Shown here: one piece after another, positions 1-5,605 of the stretch
Numbering within the stretch: position 1 is the first letter of the stretch
How the letters are laid out: each line of letters starts with the position of its first letter
NCBI GenBank assembly: GCA_035362115.1
Contig: DAOSDD010000231.1
Coordinates: forward strand, 1 to 6,699
Source of the DNA: DUMC01 sp035362115
GTDB taxonomy: Bacteria; Bacillota; Clostridia; Acetivibrionales; DUMC01
DNA length: 6,699 bases
Direction: 5' to 3'
Program-made: the position numbers and the translations under genes
The notes under the pieces: generated by a model
Told to the model about the DNA's origin: nothing
The model's database searches: none
What the model saw: only the letters and a program-made list of their open reading frames with translations

Positions 1-248
1 GGGGGTCTACCATAATCAACCTCTCCATCTATTGTTTCAGGATAATAATAGGTGTCTACTCTAATTACATTAAGGCTTCCCATCATGCTTACCTGATTTT
101 TAAAGCTCTCATTCATACCTATACCAAGAGAAAGCATGACAACAATTGATGCAGTACCCACTATAACACCAAGCACTGTCAATATGGTTCTCACTTTCCT
201 TCTCCATAAATTCTTAAAGGCCATTCCAATAAGGTCAAGACTATTCAT
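1..248 (-). CDS. MacB/FtsX-type ABC transporter permease, N-terminal part (cut by window edge)
   Basis: The first 82 codons of a gene that continues beyond position 1. The protein begins MNSLDLIGMAFKNLWRRKVR, followed by a long hydrophobic helix (about residues 21-44, TILTVLGVIVGTASIVVMLS). This is the usual start of MacB/FtsX-type permeases: a short amphipathic segment, a basic NLWRRKxRT motif, then TM1 with LGVIVG. From about residue 45 the chain enters the large extracytoplasmic domain (MacB_PCD-like). The start ATG (246-248) lies inside the end of the upstream gene, an 8-bp overlap, so translation is probably coupled. An AAAGGCGGG stretch lies about 11 nt upstream. An internal ATG at 222-224 (MAFKNLW) is less likely, because homologues usually carry the extra N-terminal residues. 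The gene is third in an operon with an ABC ATPase and a repeat-rich membrane protein, and presumably forms the membrane dimer driven by that ATPase. The substrate cannot be told from the sequence. Confidence 0.9.
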   Translation of the reverse strand, partial: MNSLDLIGMAFKNLWRRKVRTILTVLGVIVGTASIVVMLSLGIGMNESFKNQVSMMGSLNVIRVDTYYYPETIDGEVDYGRP

Positions 249-2817
249 CGAATGTCATACCCGCCTTTCTGATTCGCCTCTTCCGGAGGATAATTATTAA
301 TACAACTATAATTACCACCAGTCCTCCACCTGCAATTCCAATATTTAATGGAGTCAAAAGCTTTTTTTGCTGATCTTGGGGAGGCATTCCTCCGGGAAAT
401 TCTTCTCCCATTGCACCTTCAGGAGACATTGTTGGCCTCTCCATACCCATAATATTAAGTTTTATCTCTTTTCTCACTTCATTTTTACTTCCTGCTTCGT
501 CTTCAAAGCTAAAAACGAGCTCGCCTGCTGCTTCACCTGCAGAGCTTGGAGTAATCATGCTCTCAAAATAGTCACTTCTTCCAGGCTCAAAATTTCCCGC
601 AAAATAGTTTGCATTTTCAGTTTGGAATCCTTCCCCCTCAACTGTTACCATTAAATTATAGAGTACGCTCTTACCCATATTGAAGAAATCAACAAATATC
701 GGTATGGGTTGCCCTTCATAACCTTCTACCGGCAGGTTTAACTGACCAACAACAAGTTTTTGCTCCTGTTTTACAGGTATGCTTATTTCTTCGGCAGCGT
801 TATATTGCGTACCCTTCTCATCTTCATAATCAAAGATAAGGTTCAATACATGAGATTTTGGGGGGGCATCAGATTTTGCTAATAATTCTACTTCTCTTTC
901 TATTATGCCTTGTGTTCCCATATATTCGATAAAAAAGGTATTACTGCTGCTGGTAGGAATAAATACCCCTTCTTTTGCAGAAAATGTTATTTTAATATTC
1001 CTTATAGGGAGTATTTTGCTTGTGTTAAGAAAAGACAGCTTTAGCTTGAAATTTTCTCCTGCTTTAACTTCTTCAGGTTCAAATGAGTACATGTTTATTA
1101 TAATCTTGGGAACAGTTTTTTCTTCCTTATCCTTATCCTTATCCTCATCCTCTTCTTCCTTTTTTTCTACATACACACCTACATATCTTGTTAATGTAAG
1201 TTTCTCTATTTTATCCTTCTTGTTTTCCTTATCTTCCGTTACATTTTCATATTCCACGTTAATAGCAATCAAGTAATTTTTCGTTATTGCACTTAAAGAT
1301 GCAAACAGATTAAATTTCAACTCTTTAGATTGACCTTTTTCCAAAGCATCTATCTGGATTACGCTGCTGGATTTAGGCAAAATACCATCATCACATGTTA
1401 AGGAAACCTTTACATTTTGTGCCGAATCAGTCCCTACACTATCTAAGATAAAACCAAGATTAAAATCATCACCTGCTTGAATTTTACCAGTCGGGAAATC
1501 CAGATCTTTTAATGCAATCTCCGGTTTTGTTAAATCTTCCTCTTCTTCCTTTATTTCATTGATGCGTACAAAAAACTGAAATTCATCAGAATAAGTGTTC
1601 CCTAATCCATCCTTATATTCTATATCTGCTTTAAGAGAAGCACTGTTACCAGTAAACTTTTCAGATATAATTAGAAAATATTCTGCTTTCCCCTTTCCCT
1701 GTCCATCAATTTGGGAAATATATTTACTATCAGCAGATTTATAAGTAGTTATTCCATCAATACCTAAACCCTTCAATGTAACTTTAATGTCTTTAGCCGG
1801 TAAAGAACCCTGGTTTTTAAGGGATAGTGCCAGGCTCATAATATTCCCGGGTGAAGGATCGCTACCATAAGTCTGAATGCTTTCCATAATAAGTTTTGGT
1901 GGAGTTTTATCATTTATCACCTTTATATATATGGTCTCACCAGATGAAAATGTATTGTTATAAATATTTGAGTATTGATAATTAAGTTTTATAGGATAAA
2001 TCCCCTCTTTTGCATCAGCTTTTATCTTAATATTATACGATATTTTATCTTCTTTTTTAGATAATATTTTGTCTATATAACTGTCTAGAATAATTTGATC
2101 AAAAGTAAAAGGCAAGATACTTTCATTACTTGTGTCGATAGCAGCAATAATATTTCTCGATTCGTACAAACTGTCATTAACTACAGGAAGGCTTAAAATA
2201 ACATCCTCACCGGCCTTAAATGCAGGCATTTTAATATCACTTTTTACTTTGATATTTGGTACAGTCTTTTCAGTAGTGACAGGAGGAGTATTGCCGCTGC
2301 TGTCAGATTTAAAAAATACAATTCTACTATCACTATCATTTTTAGCCTGATTCCATTCTTCGCCTTCCAACCTGCACCGACAGCCAATAGTAATAATTGG
2401 GGTATCTTCACTTCCATTGTACACTAGTTTAATAGTATAACTCCTTTGTTGTTCGTTTGGGAGCTCCACATTCTTATAAAGAAATTTTCGATCTGACGTA
2501 GCATTAATAGGCATTAATCCTTCATTTGCTCCTATAATCAGTTCAATATCAGTAATTGCTTTCCCTGTATTATTATGTAGAGTCACATTTACAGCAAATA
2601 CTTCTCCTATAGGAAGCACATTAGGCATTTCCTCAACAACCAGCCTAACCCCATTATCTTCAGCTTTTACAGTTATACCAGCTGGTACAATTACTGCTAA
2701 AAGTTGAAAGATAATTAAAAAACATGCCAAAACAACCCTAGTTAAACTAAAGCCATTTATTTTTTTATTCATGGTACTATTTAACTTTTTACAAATACAA
2801 CTACTTAACTTCTTCAT
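241..2817 (-). CDS. Large extracellular CARDB/COG1361-like repeat protein, membrane-anchored at the C-terminus
   Basis: A protein of 858 residues. The basic N-terminus and hydrophobic segment (about residues 27-48) form a signal peptide with a plausible cleavage after VKA (52). The body is about six Ig-like/CARDB-like units, starting near residues 54, 186, 306, 431, 569 and 688. Most open with a P-x-I/L strand, then a 'G(E/D)xFxLxLxxxN' strand and a later 'xLxIxYED' strand. Acidic linkers (EEEED at 424-428, an E/D/K-rich run at 551-567) separate units 3/4 and 4/5. After a Met/Pro/Gly-rich spacer (790-818) comes a transmembrane helix (about 825-844) and a short RKRRIRK tail inside. The topology is therefore a long extracellular rod tethered to the membrane. 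The ATG at 2817 is chosen because an AGGGAGG site lies 5 nt upstream; longer starts would run into the ATPase gene. It sits between an ABC ATPase and a MacB permease, so it probably works with that transporter as an adaptor, substrate binder or scaffold. This role is inferred. No enzymatic motif was seen. Confidence 0.88.
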   Translation of the reverse strand: MKKLSSCICKKLNSTMNKKINGFSLTRVVLACFLIIFQLLAVIVPAGITVKAEDNGVRLVVEEMPNVLPIGEVFAVNVTLHNNTGKAITDIELIIGANEGLMPINATSDRKFLYKNVELPNEQQRSYTIKLVYNGSEDTPIITIGCRCRLEGEEWNQAKNDSDSRIVFFKSDSSGNTPPVTTEKTVPNIKVKSDIKMPAFKAGEDVILSLPVVNDSLYESRNIIAAIDTSNESILPFTFDQIILDSYIDKILSKKEDKISYNIKIKADAKEGIYPIKLNYQYSNIYNNTFSSGETIYIKVINDKTPPKLIMESIQTYGSDPSPGNIMSLALSLKNQGSLPAKDIKVTLKGLGIDGITTYKSADSKYISQIDGQGKGKAEYFLIISEKFTGNSASLKADIEYKDGLGNTYSDEFQFFVRINEIKEEEEDLTKPEIALKDLDFPTGKIQAGDDFNLGFILDSVGTDSAQNVKVSLTCDDGILPKSSSVIQIDALEKGQSKELKFNLFASLSAITKNYLIAINVEYENVTEDKENKKDKIEKLTLTRYVGVYVEKKEEEDEDKDKDKEEKTVPKIIINMYSFEPEEVKAGENFKLKLSFLNTSKILPIRNIKITFSAKEGVFIPTSSSNTFFIEYMGTQGIIEREVELLAKSDAPPKSHVLNLIFDYEDEKGTQYNAAEEISIPVKQEQKLVVGQLNLPVEGYEGQPIPIFVDFFNMGKSVLYNLMVTVEGEGFQTENANYFAGNFEPGRSDYFESMITPSSAGEAAGELVFSFEDEAGSKNEVRKEIKLNIMGMERPTMSPEGAMGEEFPGGMPPQDQQKKLLTPLNIGIAGGGLVVIIVVLIIILRKRRIRKAGMTFDE
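1124..1153. repeat. Hexanucleotide tandem repeat inside the repeat-protein gene
   Basis: TCCTTA is repeated three times perfectly (1124-1141), followed by two degenerate copies (TCCTCA, TCCTCT). On the coding strand it encodes the alternating Asp/Lys part of the charged linker at residues 551-567. The unit is a multiple of three, so gain or loss of copies would change linker length without breaking the frame. Confidence 0.8.
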
Positions 2818-2822
2818 AGAAT

Positions 2823-2829
2823 CCTCCCT
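2823..2829 (-). promoter_or_regulatory. Ribosome binding site AGGGAGG of the repeat-protein gene
   Basis: Strong Shine-Dalgarno match five nucleotides before the ATG at 2817. It overlaps the stop codon of the ABC ATPase gene (2828-2830), so translation of the two genes is closely linked. It decides the start against upstream in-frame ATG codons at 2928, 2919, 2898 and 2871, which lie inside the ATPase gene. Confidence 0.85.
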
Positions 2830-3526
2830 AATTTTTTGCGTTGATTGTTTCAATTTTCTCAACCCTTCCATCCTTAATATAGAATATCCTATCTGCATAT
2901 TTTGCAATGTCGATATCATGAGTAACAATTATCAAAGTCTGATTATTTTTTCTTGTCATTGAAATAATAAGATCCATAACTTCTTTTGTTGTCTTTGAAT
3001 CAAGGTTTCCTGTAGGCTCATCGGCAAAAACAATTTCCGGGTTGCTAACAAAAGCCCTCGCTATTCCTACTCTTTGTTGCTGACCACCACTCATCTGGGT
3101 CGGTTTGTGCTTAAGGTGGGTTCCCAATCCTACTCCTTTTAGTACTTTTCTAGCCTGTTTATCCCTTATAGTTCTGGGTATTCCCTTGAACGTCAAGGGA
3201 ATACTCACATTTTCCAAGGCAGTTAAAGTAGACATAAGATTATAAGACTGAAAAACAAAGCCCACATTCTCCTGTCGAAACTTTGTCAATTTTCTTTCGT
3301 TTAATTTATGTATTTCCAAGTTTTTTATAATGATGCTGCCTTTTGTAGGCTTCTCCAAACCTGCCATAAGGTTTAGCAGAGTAGACTTTCCTGAACCGGA
3401 CGTACCAAGAAAACAGCAACATTCACCTTTTGATATATTTAAGCTAATACTGTCTAATGCTATAACTTTTTCATTTCCTACTCTATATACTTTCCTTACA
3501 TCCTGAAGCACTATTATATTCTCCAA
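2828..3526 (-). CDS. ABC transporter ATP-binding protein, MacB/LolD class
   Basis: A complete ABC ATPase of 232 residues. Walker A is GTSGSGKST (41-49), the Q-loop glutamine is in FVFQSYNL (Q93), the signature is MSGGQQQR (145-152), Walker B with the catalytic Glu is IVFADEP (165-171, E170), the D-loop is NLDS (174-177) and the H-loop is VTHD (H203). The N-terminal 'VRKVYRVGNEKVIALD' and the 'ADEPTGNLDS' stretch are typical of the MacB/LolD/FtsE branch, whose members power FtsX-like permeases rather than import. It should pair with the permease starting at 248. The start is taken as TTG at 3526 because a near-perfect TAAGGGGGTG site precedes it by 9 nt and MENIIVLQDV is a normal family start. 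A GTG at 3538 would overlap that site and have no ribosome binding site of its own, and a GTG at 3511 preceded by GGAG is also possible. The three consecutive cysteines just before Walker A (GECCCFLG) are unusual. Confidence 0.95.
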   Translation of the reverse strand: MENIIVLQDVRKVYRVGNEKVIALDSISLNISKGECCCFLGTSGSGKSTLLNLMAGLEKPTKGSIIIKNLEIHKLNERKLTKFRQENVGFVFQSYNLMSTLTALENVSIPLTFKGIPRTIRDKQARKVLKGVGLGTHLKHKPTQMSGGQQQRVGIARAFVSNPEIVFADEPTGNLDSKTTKEVMDLIISMTRKNNQTLIIVTHDIDIAKYADRIFYIKDGRVEKIETINAKN

Positions 3527-3535
3527 ATACTCCCA

Positions 3536-3545
3536 CACCCCCTTA
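3536..3545 (-). promoter_or_regulatory. Ribosome binding site TAAGGGGGTG of the ABC ATPase gene
   Basis: It matches the extended anti-Shine-Dalgarno complement (TAAGGAGGTG) at nine of ten bases, and the odd base can still wobble-pair. It ends 9 nt before the TTG at 3526 and overlaps the alternative GTG at 3536-3538, so it supports the TTG start. Confidence 0.65.
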
Positions 3546-3551
3546 AAAAGT

Positions 3552-3560
3552 ATTATATCA
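3552..3560 (-). promoter_or_regulatory. Putative extended -10 promoter (TGATATAAT) of the ABC/repeat-protein operon
   Basis: The minus strand reads TGATATAAT, a perfect TATAAT with the TGn extension. No good -35 stands at 17 bp; TTAACG lies 20 bp upstream, which is too far. Transcription would start near 3545, giving a leader of only about 19 nt that begins at the ribosome binding site. The prediction rests on pattern only. Confidence 0.55.
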
Positions 3561-3871
3561 AAATTTTACTTCTATATCGTTAAAAATTTATTAAAATAGG
3601 GAATCTATCATCAATAGATTTAGACGTACACAAATTAGATAAAGTTTCAGCTTTAGGAATTTTTTCATAAGTCTGTCTTTTCCCAATATGTATTTCATAA
3701 ATTAAGAAGAATTTAAGGAGAAGATATTCTCTTCTCCTTAAAGCTATATACAATTCTTTATTCCTTCTAATTATTTTGAAATTGTAGCTTTGTCATGCGG
3801 CTTTGATTATATTCTTCACTAATTAACTAGTGGGAACGACATGATAAAATTGTAACAAGAGGTTGGCTTTT
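3561..3871. other. Intergenic region between the macro-domain gene and the ABC operon
   Basis: About 310 bp with no credible gene. It holds a 7-bp inverted repeat AATCTAT/ATAGATT (3602-3608, 3614-3620) about 45 bp upstream of the ABC operon -10, which could be an operator or chance. A perfect 13-bp stem lies at 3712-3742 (listed separately), and a near-palindrome CACTA/TAGTG at 3817-3832. A minus-strand frame is open from about 3790 to 3580 but has no ATG/GTG start and no ribosome binding site. Confidence 0.6.
3712..3742 (-). terminator. Perfect 13-bp stem-loop, possible terminator of the macro-domain transcript
   Basis: TTTAAGGAGAAGA and TCTTCTCCTTAAA pair perfectly around a 5-nt loop. On the minus strand the stem is followed by TTCTTCTTAATT, moderately U-rich, about 130 nt after the macro-domain stop codon. 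On the plus strand no T-run follows. A rho-independent terminator of the minus-strand unit is the simplest reading, but the tail is not a clean U-run and the distance is long. Confidence 0.5.
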
Positions 3872-4405
3872 TCATCGAAACTCTTCATTACATATTTGCT
3901 TTTTTGCGTTTATATAGCTTTCATATGTATAACTATCAAAGCAAACAATAAAAACTTTTGAAATATTATTATCCTCATCAGCTTCAAGAAAATTATTTAT
4001 TTCATTTACCGCAATTCTTGCAGCCCTATTTACCGGGAAACCATAAGCTCCTGTGCTAATTGAAGGAAAGGCTATTACTTTAATATTATTATCTACCGCA
4101 AGCTTCAGGGAGTTTTTGTAGCACAGGGCTAGAATGTCGTCCTCCCTCCCATCCCCGCCTTTCCATACCGGACCTACAGTATGTATTATATATTTTACCG
4201 GAAGATTATAACCCTTTGTTATTTTTGCTTCCCCTGTTTCACATCCCTTTAACTTTTTACATTCTTCAAGGAGTTCGGGTCCTGCGGCTCTATGAATAGC
4301 ACCATCTATTCCGCCACCACCCAACAGGGTTTTATTTGCAGCATTCACGATTGCATCTACTTCAATTTTTGTTATATCTCCTTCAATTATTATTAACTTT
4401 TGCAT
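3872..4405 (-). CDS. Macro-domain protein, YmdB/MacroD-like (O-acetyl-ADP-ribose deacetylase family)
   Basis: 177 residues, a stand-alone macro domain of the usual length for YmdB. Visible motifs are GDIT (9-12) with the adenine-side D10, the VNAAN loop (20-24, N21 and N24), the GGGGIDGAIHRAAG distal-ribose loop (29-42, with D34), HTVGPVW (75-81) and the phosphate-binding loop STGAYG (117-122) with Y121. The Asn/Asp/Tyr set matches MacroD-type hydrolases, which remove acetyl from O-acetyl-ADP-ribose and can remove mono-ADP-ribose from proteins. The cellular target here is unknown. The protein is cytoplasmic, with no signal peptide. The start is set at the ATG at 4405 because GGAGG lies 5 nt before it and MQKLIIIEGDIT fits the family; the ATG at 4417 has no ribosome binding site. 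It lies 117 bp downstream of a membrane acyltransferase gene on the same strand and may share its transcript. Confidence 0.93.
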   Translation of the reverse strand: MQKLIIIEGDITKIEVDAIVNAANKTLLGGGGIDGAIHRAAGPELLEECKKLKGCETGEAKITKGYNLPVKYIIHTVGPVWKGGDGREDDILALCYKNSLKLAVDNNIKVIAFPSISTGAYGFPVNRAARIAVNEINNFLEADEDNNISKVFIVCFDSYTYESYINAKKQICNEEFR

Positions 4406-4410
4406 AACAT

Positions 4411-4415
4411 CCTCC
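4411..4415 (-). promoter_or_regulatory. Ribosome binding site GGAGG of the macro-domain gene
   Basis: GGAGG ends five nucleotides before the ATG at 4405. It lies inside the codons that would follow the alternative ATG at 4417, which is why the downstream ATG is preferred. Confidence 0.75.
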
Positions 4416-4437
4416 ATAAATCAAATTAATTTTGCAT

Positions 4438-4476
4438 ATTACTTTAGTATATTATTTTAGTATATTATTTTAGTAT
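4438..4476. repeat. Three 13-bp tandem repeats upstream of the macro-domain gene
   Basis: ATTATTTTAGTAT occurs twice exactly (4451-4463, 4464-4476), preceded by a copy with one change (4438-4450, ATTACTTTAGTAT). On the minus strand each unit contains TATACT-like -10 sequence. The array ends about 32 bp before the macro-domain start codon, so it overlaps the likely promoter region. It could be a tandem binding site or simple slippage in AT-rich DNA. Confidence 0.75.
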
Positions 4477-4503
4477 GGTTTTATATGCACTCTGTATAAA
4501 CTC

Positions 4504-4532
4504 TACAGTATAATATAAAATATTATACTGTA
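4504..4532. repeat. Perfect 13-bp inverted repeat at the end of the acyltransferase gene
   Basis: TACAGTATAATAT and ATATTATACTGTA are exact reverse complements with an AAA spacer. The right arm covers the stop codon (4523-4525) and the last codons of the acyltransferase gene. A T-run (ATCTTTTT, 4533-4540) follows on the plus-strand side, but none follows on the minus-strand side, the direction of the genes. The minus strand also reads TATAAT inside the arm (4522-4527). It may act as an RNA 3'-end hairpin, an attenuating hairpin before the macro gene, or a DNA operator. Confidence 0.75.
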
Positions 4533-5281
4533 ATCTTTTTAATTAGTCCAATTATAGCTAATATAACAGGTTGATGAATAATATAAACAGGCAAAGTATT
4601 TCTTCCCAACCAGCTTATTATATTATTCCTTAATTGGAAATTAAAAATGCTCCTTTTATCTTTATATAGCACTTTTCCTAATATAATTCCGTAAATAAAA
4701 ATGCCAAGCCAGGGTATAAGCGGATAGTAGTCTGATGATGTAAATTTTTCACTTGTAATTCCCACTATAAACAAATAATCAAAACCCGGATTCAACCTTG
4801 ATACATAACCTCCCAATATTAGTATAACAGTACCTGACATCATAAGTAAGTATTCATTGAGATTATTTAGCAATGGATATGTTAATATGCTCAATCCAAG
4901 AAAATGCAATATCCCAAACTTTATTCCCATATCAACATTATAAAGATGTGTAAGTACAGTTATAATCATAGCTATGGCAAGTATTTTCAAGGCTCTTTTC
5001 ATATTGTTTTTACTTAAAGTACAACTTATGCCGGAAATCAATATAAAAAGTATTCCTGCAGCCCTCCCTGTTAAATAATTGAACCCCTTACTATAATATA
5101 CATTATATCCGAAAATATCTTTCATGTCAAAAATTATATGGAAATATATCATTAGCAGTAACGCAATTCCCCTTAATAAGTCCAACTCCCATATACGGCT
5201 TTTTTGTTTAATGCCTTCCTTAATATTGTTTTGCAGGTTTTTTTCACTACTATTGACATGTAAATTTACTTCATCCTCCAT
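4523..5281 (-). CDS. Multi-spanning membrane acyltransferase, DUF1624 / HGSNAT_cat family
   Basis: 252 residues with about 7-8 predicted transmembrane helices. After a polar N-terminal tail (1-28) comes RIWELDLLRGIALLLMIYFH (29-48), the family hallmark 'R-x-x-x-L-D-x-x-R-G-x-A' followed by a helix ending in a conserved His (H48). Further matches are GILHFLGLS (123-131, H126), YPLIPWLGIFIYGIILGK (186-203) and WLGRNTLPVYIIHQPVI (224-240). Members related to heparan-alpha-glucosaminide N-acetyltransferase move an acyl group across the membrane onto a sugar or envelope polymer. The bacterial substrate is usually unknown, and nothing nearby identifies it. The ATG is preceded by GAGGGGG (5287-5293) at 5-nt spacing, so the start is secure. 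The upstream spacer contains two promoter-like sites and a strongly structured element, suggesting a regulated leader. The end overlaps a 13-bp palindrome. Confidence 0.88.
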   Translation of the reverse strand: MEDEVNLHVNSSEKNLQNNIKEGIKQKSRIWELDLLRGIALLLMIYFHIIFDMKDIFGYNVYYSKGFNYLTGRAAGILFILISGISCTLSKNNMKRALKILAIAMIITVLTHLYNVDMGIKFGILHFLGLSILTYPLLNNLNEYLLMMSGTVILILGGYVSRLNPGFDYLFIVGITSEKFTSSDYYPLIPWLGIFIYGIILGKVLYKDKRSIFNFQLRNNIISWLGRNTLPVYIIHQPVILAIIGLIKKITV

Positions 5282-5330
5282 ATATTCCCCCTCTTTACCA
5301 AATAAACATCTTCTAACCTAATTTATCTCA

Positions 5331-5438
5331 ATATAATATGGCTATCCAACCTTCTTGTGAAGGCTGATGAAATTCAAGGTACCTTAAATTTCATCAGAAA
5401 GTCATTTCATGACTTTCTGGGTGATAACCATATAATAT
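5331..5438 (-). other. 108-bp structured element: closing stem plus three hairpins (candidate leader RNA or MITE-like element)
   Basis: The outer arms 5331-5346 and 5423-5438 pair at 14 of 16 positions. Inside are three adjacent hairpins: CCTTC/GAAGG (5350-5363), CTGATGAAATT/AATTTCATCAG (5364-5397, with AAGGTACCTT inside) and CAGAAAGTCAT/ATGACTTTCTG (5395-5419). Three of the four imperfect positions (5342/5427, 5349/5364, 5375/5386) are C-A mismatches on the plus strand but G-U wobbles on the minus strand; the fourth is A-A/U-U. This favours a minus-strand RNA, which would lie in the leader of the acyltransferase gene. I do not recognise it as a known riboswitch or as a tRNA. A small palindromic mobile element is the main alternative. 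Confidence 0.6.
5333..5361 (-). promoter_or_regulatory. Putative proximal promoter of the acyltransferase gene
   Basis: The minus strand reads TTCACA (5356-5361), 17 bp, then TATTAT (5333-5338), each five of six to the sigma-A consensus. The start would be near 5326, giving a leader of about 45 nt. It lies in the left arm of the structured element. Confidence 0.45.
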
Positions 5439-5460
5439 AACTAAACATGCTGTACGTCAA
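5432..5460 (-). promoter_or_regulatory. Putative distal promoter of the acyltransferase gene
   Basis: The minus strand reads TTGACG (5455-5460), 17 bp, then TATTAT (5432-5437), each five of six to consensus. Transcription would start near 5425, so the transcript would carry all three hairpins of the element but not the outermost part of its closing stem. Confidence 0.5.
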
Positions 5461-5552
5461 CTTAAGTAGAAATATTGCGGTAAAAGAATTCATTATTTGT
5501 TTTGTGAAATTTTAATATTTTTTGTAAGAAACAAACCTTTAGATGAAAATTA

Positions 5553-5581
5553 TTGTTACAGTAGGTAATTTAGTTTATAAT
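5553..5581 (+). promoter_or_regulatory. Putative sigma-A promoter of the methyltransferase/tmcAL unit
   Basis: TTGTTA (5553-5558), a 17-bp spacer and a perfect TATAAT (5576-5581). The start is expected near 5588, giving a leader of about 124 nt. A second TATAAT at 5592-5597 lacks a good -35. Confidence 0.65.
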
Positions 5582-5605
5582 GAAATAAATGTATAATATA
5601 ATTGC

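Noticed and set aside
367..1276. Plus-strand open frames of 95 and 123 codons (367-654, 905-1276).
   Set aside because: They lie antisense to the repeat-protein gene, give Ser/Phe/Leu-rich low-complexity chains from its acidic and lysine codons, and have no ribosome binding site.
2818..2928. Longer version of the repeat protein beginning MLLMISTLQ at 2928.
   Set aside because: It would overlap the ABC ATPase end by about 100 bp and lacks a ribosome binding site; the ATG at 2817 has AGGGAGG at ideal spacing and starts a normal signal peptide.
2132..2962. Plus-strand open frames of 72 and 63 codons (2132-2350, 2771-2962).
   Set aside because: They are antisense to well-supported genes, with no recognisable domain or start signal.
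3580..3790. Minus-strand frame open for about 68 codons in the gap, ending IDDRFPILINF.
   Set aside because: It has no ATG or GTG start and no ribosome binding site, and the frame runs through a perfect hairpin. It could be a decayed gene end, but I cannot match it to a family.
5124..5321. Plus-strand 65-codon frame.
   Set aside because: It is antisense to the start of the acyltransferase gene and lacks a start signal.
5331..5438. Cloverleaf-like layout suggesting a tRNA.
   Set aside because: There is no T-loop consensus, no CCA-type end and no seven-base anticodon loop, and the middle hairpin is far too long for a tRNA arm.
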